From Uloborus plumipes (Eukaryota > Arthropoda > Arachnida > Araneae > Uloboridae): DNA of 64,000 nucleotides. The stretch is taken from the NCBI GenBank assembly GCA_038373865.1, contig JAXGGA010002195.1, positions 17,501 to 81,500 of the forward strand, given 5' to 3'. Numbering within the stretch: the stretch's first letter is position 1; each line of letters starts with the position of its first letter. Made by a program: the position numbers and the translations under genes. This document shows, piece by piece, positions 59,544-64,000 of this stretch. The notes under the pieces were generated by a model. It searched no databases. It was not told the origin of the DNA and saw only the letters and a program-made list of their open reading frames with translations.

Positions 59544-61291
59544 GGTTAGGTGAAATTTTCTCCAACACATTCATTCGATTTTTGCATTTTTACATAAAGA
59601 ACACTTTAAAACGTTTATTAGATGTTCTATCACAAACCCCCTTTACAAAGGTATTTTATATTATGAATTCCCCCTGACTATCCGAATACCGAACAAGAAG
59701 TTCTGTCAAGAACTAAACGAGTCTACTTTCCCGTACATCGATATCGGCATTCTAGCATCTGATCAATATTCTATTAATTATCTGAAACTGAAAATTATGT
59801 CAAACATACCTTTATAGCACTTAAAGCTGATTTCTAAAAGCAAAATATACCCCTCGCATCAGATAAAATAGACACGTAAAAAGTAAATAAACGAGTAAAT
59901 AAAGTTTTGTCGCACCATTTAAAGAACGTAACTGTCATAGTTCTTCCGTAGAAAAATTCCACAACCGTTTTCAAAAGAAAAAAAAAATAAATAAAAGAAC
60001 AAAGAACATCAAAACACATTTAATCAAAGAAAGAAAAAAAATCGTTATAAAATGTCTCGAATTTCATTTTTAATCCGTTGCCAGTTAATAAATATAAATA
60101 AAGAATAAAATGCTCTCGTGAATGAAAAATTTTTGTTAACAAAAAAAAATCGTCTGCCAAAAAAAAAAAAAAACAATAGTTATAAATTAAACAAAACAAA
60201 TAAATAAATAAACAAAAAATCGTCTGACAAGTCAGTCCTTTTTTCTGAGCCTGCATTTCCGCCATGTTTGCGTTGTCGGAAAAGGAATCAGAGTCCTCAC
60301 AGAAGATTATTCAGAAAAGTACTTTACAATACATTATTTAACAAAACCATTTTCTTGCAAAGTTAGTTTGAAGGAAATCCGCCTTGAAGTTCAGAATCAA
60401 CATTCAATTTAAATTTCTCCGTAGGCGCTCATGTTAACATTTTTTCTGAACGGTTCATCATTGAACGAAAAATGGTTCAAATTGAAAAGTGAAATATAGG
60501 AATGAACCTCTCCAAAATCTTTCGAACAAAAAAAAGTTTATTCAATTCGGACGGTTCACGAAAAAGTTATTAGGTGGGGAAAGGTTGTTTGAACGGTTCA
60601 ATGTTGAACGAAAAAAATGTTCAAATTGAAAATTTAAATACGGTAATGAAGCATCCTTGCCGAGATCTTTTGAACAAAAAAAAGTTTGTTTAAATCGGAC
60701 TGTTCATTCAAAAGTTATTAGGTGTGAGAGCTTGTTTGAACGGTTCAATGTTGAACGAAAAATTGTTCAAATCGGAAATTTAAAAACGGGAATGAAGTAT
60801 TCTTGATAAGATCTTTCGAACAAAAAAAAGTTTATTCAATTCGGACGGTTGACTTAAAAGTTATTAGGTGGGGAAAGGTTGCTTGAACTGTTCAATGTTG
60901 AACGAAAAATTGTTCAAATCGGAAATGTAAATACGGGAATGAAGTATCCTTGATAAGATCTTTCGAACAAAAAAAAGTTTGTTCAAATCGGACTGTTCAT
61001 TAAAAAGTTAGTATCGCGAGGCAGGTTGTTTGAACGGTTCAAAGTTGAACCAAAAATTGTTCAAATCGAAAAATCAAATATGGGAATGAGCTGTACTCGC
61101 CGAGATCTTTCCAACAAAAAAAAATTTGTTCAAATCGGAATGTTCAATCAAAAATTATTAGGGGGGGACAGACAGACCGACCGACCGACCGACAGACCGA
61201 CACACAAATTCTCCATCTCAATACCCTACTTTCAAATTTTTATTTTTTCGATATTCATTTTACCTTTTTATTTCTTTTTGGCTTTTTTTTA

Positions 61292-61775
61292 ACTTGGCGA
61301 TATTTTTTGGGCTTGGCGATATTTTTTGGACTTGGCGATATTTTTTGGGCTTGGCGATATTTTTTGGGCTTGGCGATATTTTTTGGGCTTGGCGATATTT
61401 TTTGGGCTTGGCGATATTTTTTGGGCTTGGCGATATTTTTTGGGCTTGGCGATATTTTTTGGGCTTGGCGATATTTTTTGGGCTTGGCGATATTTTTTGG
61501 GCTTGGCGATATTTTTTGGGCTTGGCGATATTTTTTGGGCTTGGCGATATTTTTTGGGCTTGGCGATATTTTTTGGGCTTGGCGATATTTTTTGGGCTTG
61601 GCGATATTTTTTGGGCTTGGCGATATTTTTTGGACTTGGCGATATTTTTTGGGCTTGGCGATATTTTTTGGACTTGGCGATATTTTTTGGGCTTGGCGAT
61701 ATTTTTTGGACTTGGCGATATTTTTTGGGCTTGGCGATATTTTTTGGGCTTGGCGATATTTTTTGGGCTTGGCGG
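61292..61775 (+). repeat. expanded 19-bp minisatellite, about 25 units
   Basis: Nearly identical units of TTGGCGATATTTTTTGGGC. A few have GGAC instead of GGGC, mainly the third unit and several in the last third. Because 19 is not a multiple of 3 and no frame has a stop, all three plus-strand frames and one minus frame stay open across the whole array. Confidence 0.97.
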
Positions 61776-62218
61776 TTCACTTAAAAGTTATTAGGTGGGG
61801 AAAGGTTGCTTGAACGGTTCAATGTTGAACGAAAAATTGTTCAAATCGAAAATGTAGATACGGGAATGAAGTATCCTTGAAAAGACCTTTCGAACAAAAA
61901 AAAGTTTGTTCAAATCGGACTGTTCATTCAAAAGTTAGTATCGCGGGACCGGTTGTTTGAACGGCTCAAAGTTGAACCAAAAATTGTTCAAATCGAAAAA
62001 TCAAATATGGGAATGAGCTGTACTCGCCGAGATCTTTCCAACAAAAAAAAGTTTGTCCAAATCGGAATGTTCATTCAAAAGTTATTAGGGGGGGACAGAC
62101 AGACAGACCGACAGACCGACAGACCGACCGACACACAAATTCCCCATCTCAATACCCTACTTTCAAATTTTTTATTTTTCGATATTTATTTCATTTTTTT
62201 GTTTCTTTTTGACTTTTT

Positions 62219-62297
62219 TTTACTTGGCGATATTTTTTGGACTTGGCGATATTTTTTGAACTTGGCGATATTTTTTGGACTTGGCGACATTTTTTAG
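62219..62297 (+). repeat. 19-bp minisatellite, about 4 units
   Basis: Same unit as 61292-61775, with ATTTTTTGGAC and ATTTTTTGAAC variants and a last GGCGACATTTTTTAG unit. Confidence 0.92.
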
Positions 62298-62735
62298 ATG
62301 CATTAAGCCAATTTTAATGCTTTTTTCGTCTCTTTTATTTTTAACGGGAAAGTAGGCTAAAAAGGAAAGAACTGTAACTTTTCGAAATGCAGTTTTTCCC
62401 AAGTTTACTGTGCATTGAACTCTGCAAAAACGCTAGGAAGTAAAAACAAGAAAACCCGAACGGGAGGAGCTGTAGGATGCAAAGGCGAAGAGTTGAACGA
62501 AATGAAAAGAAAAGCTAATGCAATGAGGGGAAAATAACAGAGGAAAGCAAAATACAAACATTGGAAAACTCATAAAACGAAGGAGAAAATAAAAAAGAAA
62601 CCGAGGGAGAGAGGGAACAAAGAGGAAAACACACAGAGGGAAAAGAAAGCTAGTACGCCAAGTGTCTAAAGGGTGCTTTGAGTTAAATTTTCTGAATTTT
62701 AATTATCGTATCATGTATATTTGATAAAAATATAG

Positions 62736-63145
62736 GGGAGAGTGGTAATGAATGGGCCATGGTGATGAATGGGCCACTAACAAAATATGAAAAAGTATTT
62801 GCATGAATTTGTTTTTGATGCCACCAACAGATGTAGCTATTTGTTTTACTAAACTCATCCAATTTTCATTCGTTTGCGCTGAGCCATTTTCAAACTAGAG
62901 TGGCATTGTCAAGAATCTGACTGAAAAGTAAGTTTTTCCCTTTTTAGTAAAACATTTCCTAACTAAAATGTACCAAGTATTTCACTGCATACATATGTAT
63001 AAGCTAGTCTTTCCATATCTATAAACTAATCTTAAGATGTATTTTGATGTTATCTAAATTCAATGTACTCAGAAAACCTAAATGTATTCCAAAAGTATAG
63101 GTGGGGCTGAATGGGCCACTATGTTATGGTAATGAATGGGCCACC
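62736..63145. repeat. dispersed AATGGGCCAC motifs, possible element ends
   Basis: GGTAATGAATGGGCCA at 62742, GGTGATGAATGGGCCAC at 62761, GGGGCTGAATGGGCCAC at 63102 and GGTAATGAATGGGCCACC at 63127 are all in the same orientation. They bracket about 330 bp of AT-rich sequence. Class unknown. Confidence 0.5.
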
Positions 63146-63271
63146 TAAATATTGTTTTTCTTCCTTTTCTTTGGATTTTCGCATTAATATGAAACACAAC
63201 TGACTGTCATAGATAAAGATTACTGTCGTCAAAATGGGTTTGTAGTAACTTCTAAATATAATTTGCAGATC

Positions 63272-63367
63272 TATATTATATTCCTATAGTACAATAGACC
63301 TCTGGTCGCAGTGCGTGGCTTGAAAAAGCCACCCTCTCTGCTTCATATTATATTCCTCACAGTACAA
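63272..63367. repeat. 24-bp direct repeats around a 48-bp insert with a perfect hairpin
   Basis: TATATTATATTCCTATAGTACAAT-type sequence occurs at 63272-63295 and again at 63344-63367 with small changes. Between them GTGGCTT-GAAA-AAGCCAC (63315-63332) forms a perfect 7-bp stem with a GAAA loop. Confidence 0.7.
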
Positions 63368-63509
63368 TTTCATTTTCTTTCTTGGTAACTTAAGTTAGAT
63401 ATTTCTTATTCCCGATGTCTAGTAAATTTTAAAAAAAAATTTGAATTTTGAAAAGTTTGAAAATGAAGATGAAGTTTTTGAAAGTGATTTTTAATATTAT
63501 TTTTGAAAT

Positions 63510-64000
63510 ATACAGGGTGTCCACTCCAATCGTGGACCAATAGCTAATTTATAAATCGTTAGAGATAAGCATATAGTTTATTTAGGAAAAAATCTTCAAA
63601 TTACGAAAGGAATTTTGGGTCTATTCAATGTTTTTCAAAAAATCAAATTTTGAAAGAGTTACGAAATTTAAATTTTTATACAGCCCCCCAGTCCTATCAA
63701 TGATGATGATGATGTCGTGTCTACGGATTGTGCTAAATATTGTCGAAGGTCCGAAGGACCGTAGCCGCTAACTTCGGTGCCTCAGGACTGTAAAGGGTCT
63801 CTTGCAGGAGATCTCTATCTGGTAGCAAACCGAGTTTCAAGATCTCTGCAGTAATGCTTGGGCATTCGAAGATGTGTCTTGGTGTGAGTTGGGTAGTCCT
63901 ATCAATCATATTTAGTAAAACATTCTTGACACTGTAACGTTTAAAACAAAAAAAAATCACTCTTCTACCACAAAAATTGACCGAGTTATGACGTTTTGAA
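63510..64000. mobile_element. second copy of the 9-bp-TSD palindromic element, running off the window
   Basis: It starts TACAGGGTGTCCACTCCAAT and follows 11840 onward closely through the left arm. The arm is interrupted by a 193-bp retroposon insertion (63702-63894). The central region and right arm are beyond the window. Confidence 0.85.
63702..63894 (-). mobile_element. 5'-truncated non-LTR retrotransposon (LINE) tail with 12-bp TSD
   Basis: On the minus strand the insert encodes TPRHIFECPSITAEIL followed by LYSPEAPKLAATVL up to a stop. This resembles the extreme C-terminus of Jockey/R1-type reverse-transcriptase proteins, where a TP.H...CP motif is common. It then ends in a CAT microsatellite tail (63702-63714). 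The flanking duplication AGTCCTATCAAT is perfect (63690-63701 and 63895-63906). The reverse-transcriptase domain itself is absent. Confidence 0.75.

Larger units (their letters stand above)
59689..62365 (+). repeat. long dispersed repeat, copy B, internally expanded
   Basis: Homologous to copy A from AACAAGAAGTTCTGTCAAGA to AACGGGAAAGTAGGCTAAAA. It carries five tandem TTGAACGGTTCAA units, a GACAGACCGACC tract and a 25-unit 19-bp array. Two more TTGAACGG units, a second GACAGACC tract and a 4-unit array follow. The second half thus repeats the end of the first half. Confidence 0.85.

Noticed and set aside
61289..61813. Four overlapping open frames of 150-168 residues (LAIFFGLGDIFW and SPKNIAKPKKYRQAQK repeats)
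   Set aside because: They are translations of the 19-bp minisatellite, which has no stop in several frames. No start context, splice signals or conservation is visible.

Overview
The window is AT-rich, intron-rich animal DNA with very few coding exons and a dense, deeply nested load of transposable elements and minisatellites. The organism is most likely an arthropod. A chelicerate such as a spider would fit the repeat style, but nothing in the sequence proves that. No bacterial operons, CRISPR arrays or rRNA genes are visible.

Two cellular genes are supported. At the left edge, on the minus strand, one complete internal exon of a beta-spectrin gene (330-481) encodes part of the first actin-binding calponin-homology domain. 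On the plus strand near the right end, a long 5' coding exon (57029-58052) encodes a Ser/Pro-rich N-terminal extension followed by a GTPase P-loop, ending in a clean GTAAGT donor. It most resembles an RGK (Rad/Gem/Kir/Rem) small GTPase. The next RGK exon and the exon upstream of the spectrin one were not found. Most of the window is therefore intronic or intergenic.

The rest is mobile DNA, and several elements can be delimited to the base by target-site duplications (TSDs). At 586-7130 an older dispersed repeat is split by a hAT-like transposon (770-4104, 8-bp TSD, transposase reading frames) and by a Helitron (4194-6999, inserted between A and T). A paralogue at 19960-20390 preserves both empty sites. 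The Helitron carries an inverted-repeat cassette with 11 tandem units of about 171 bp, each holding a palindromic TGACGTCA. At 9407-13414 a foldback element contains a hAT (9905-12958), which itself contains a foldback, a 170-bp hAT MITE with a perfect TSD, and a palindromic element with a perfect 9-bp TSD. From 13.9 to 32.7 kb there are MITEs, Helitron termini, two oppositely oriented GGCGACATTTTGG minisatellites, a 1.56-kb Tc1-like palindrome and a pair of repeats carrying a tRNA-like module.

From 33.2 to 62.4 kb there are two copies of a long dispersed repeat made of about 145-bp units plus a 19-bp minisatellite. The minisatellite has 4 units in one copy and about 25 (plus 4) in the other. 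Between them lie a 1,958-bp hAT-like element (35208-37165), small Helitrons and further MITEs. The window ends in another copy of the 9-bp-TSD palindrome family, interrupted by a 5'-truncated LINE tail. The single-frame and multi-frame open stretches elsewhere are mostly by-products of these repeats.
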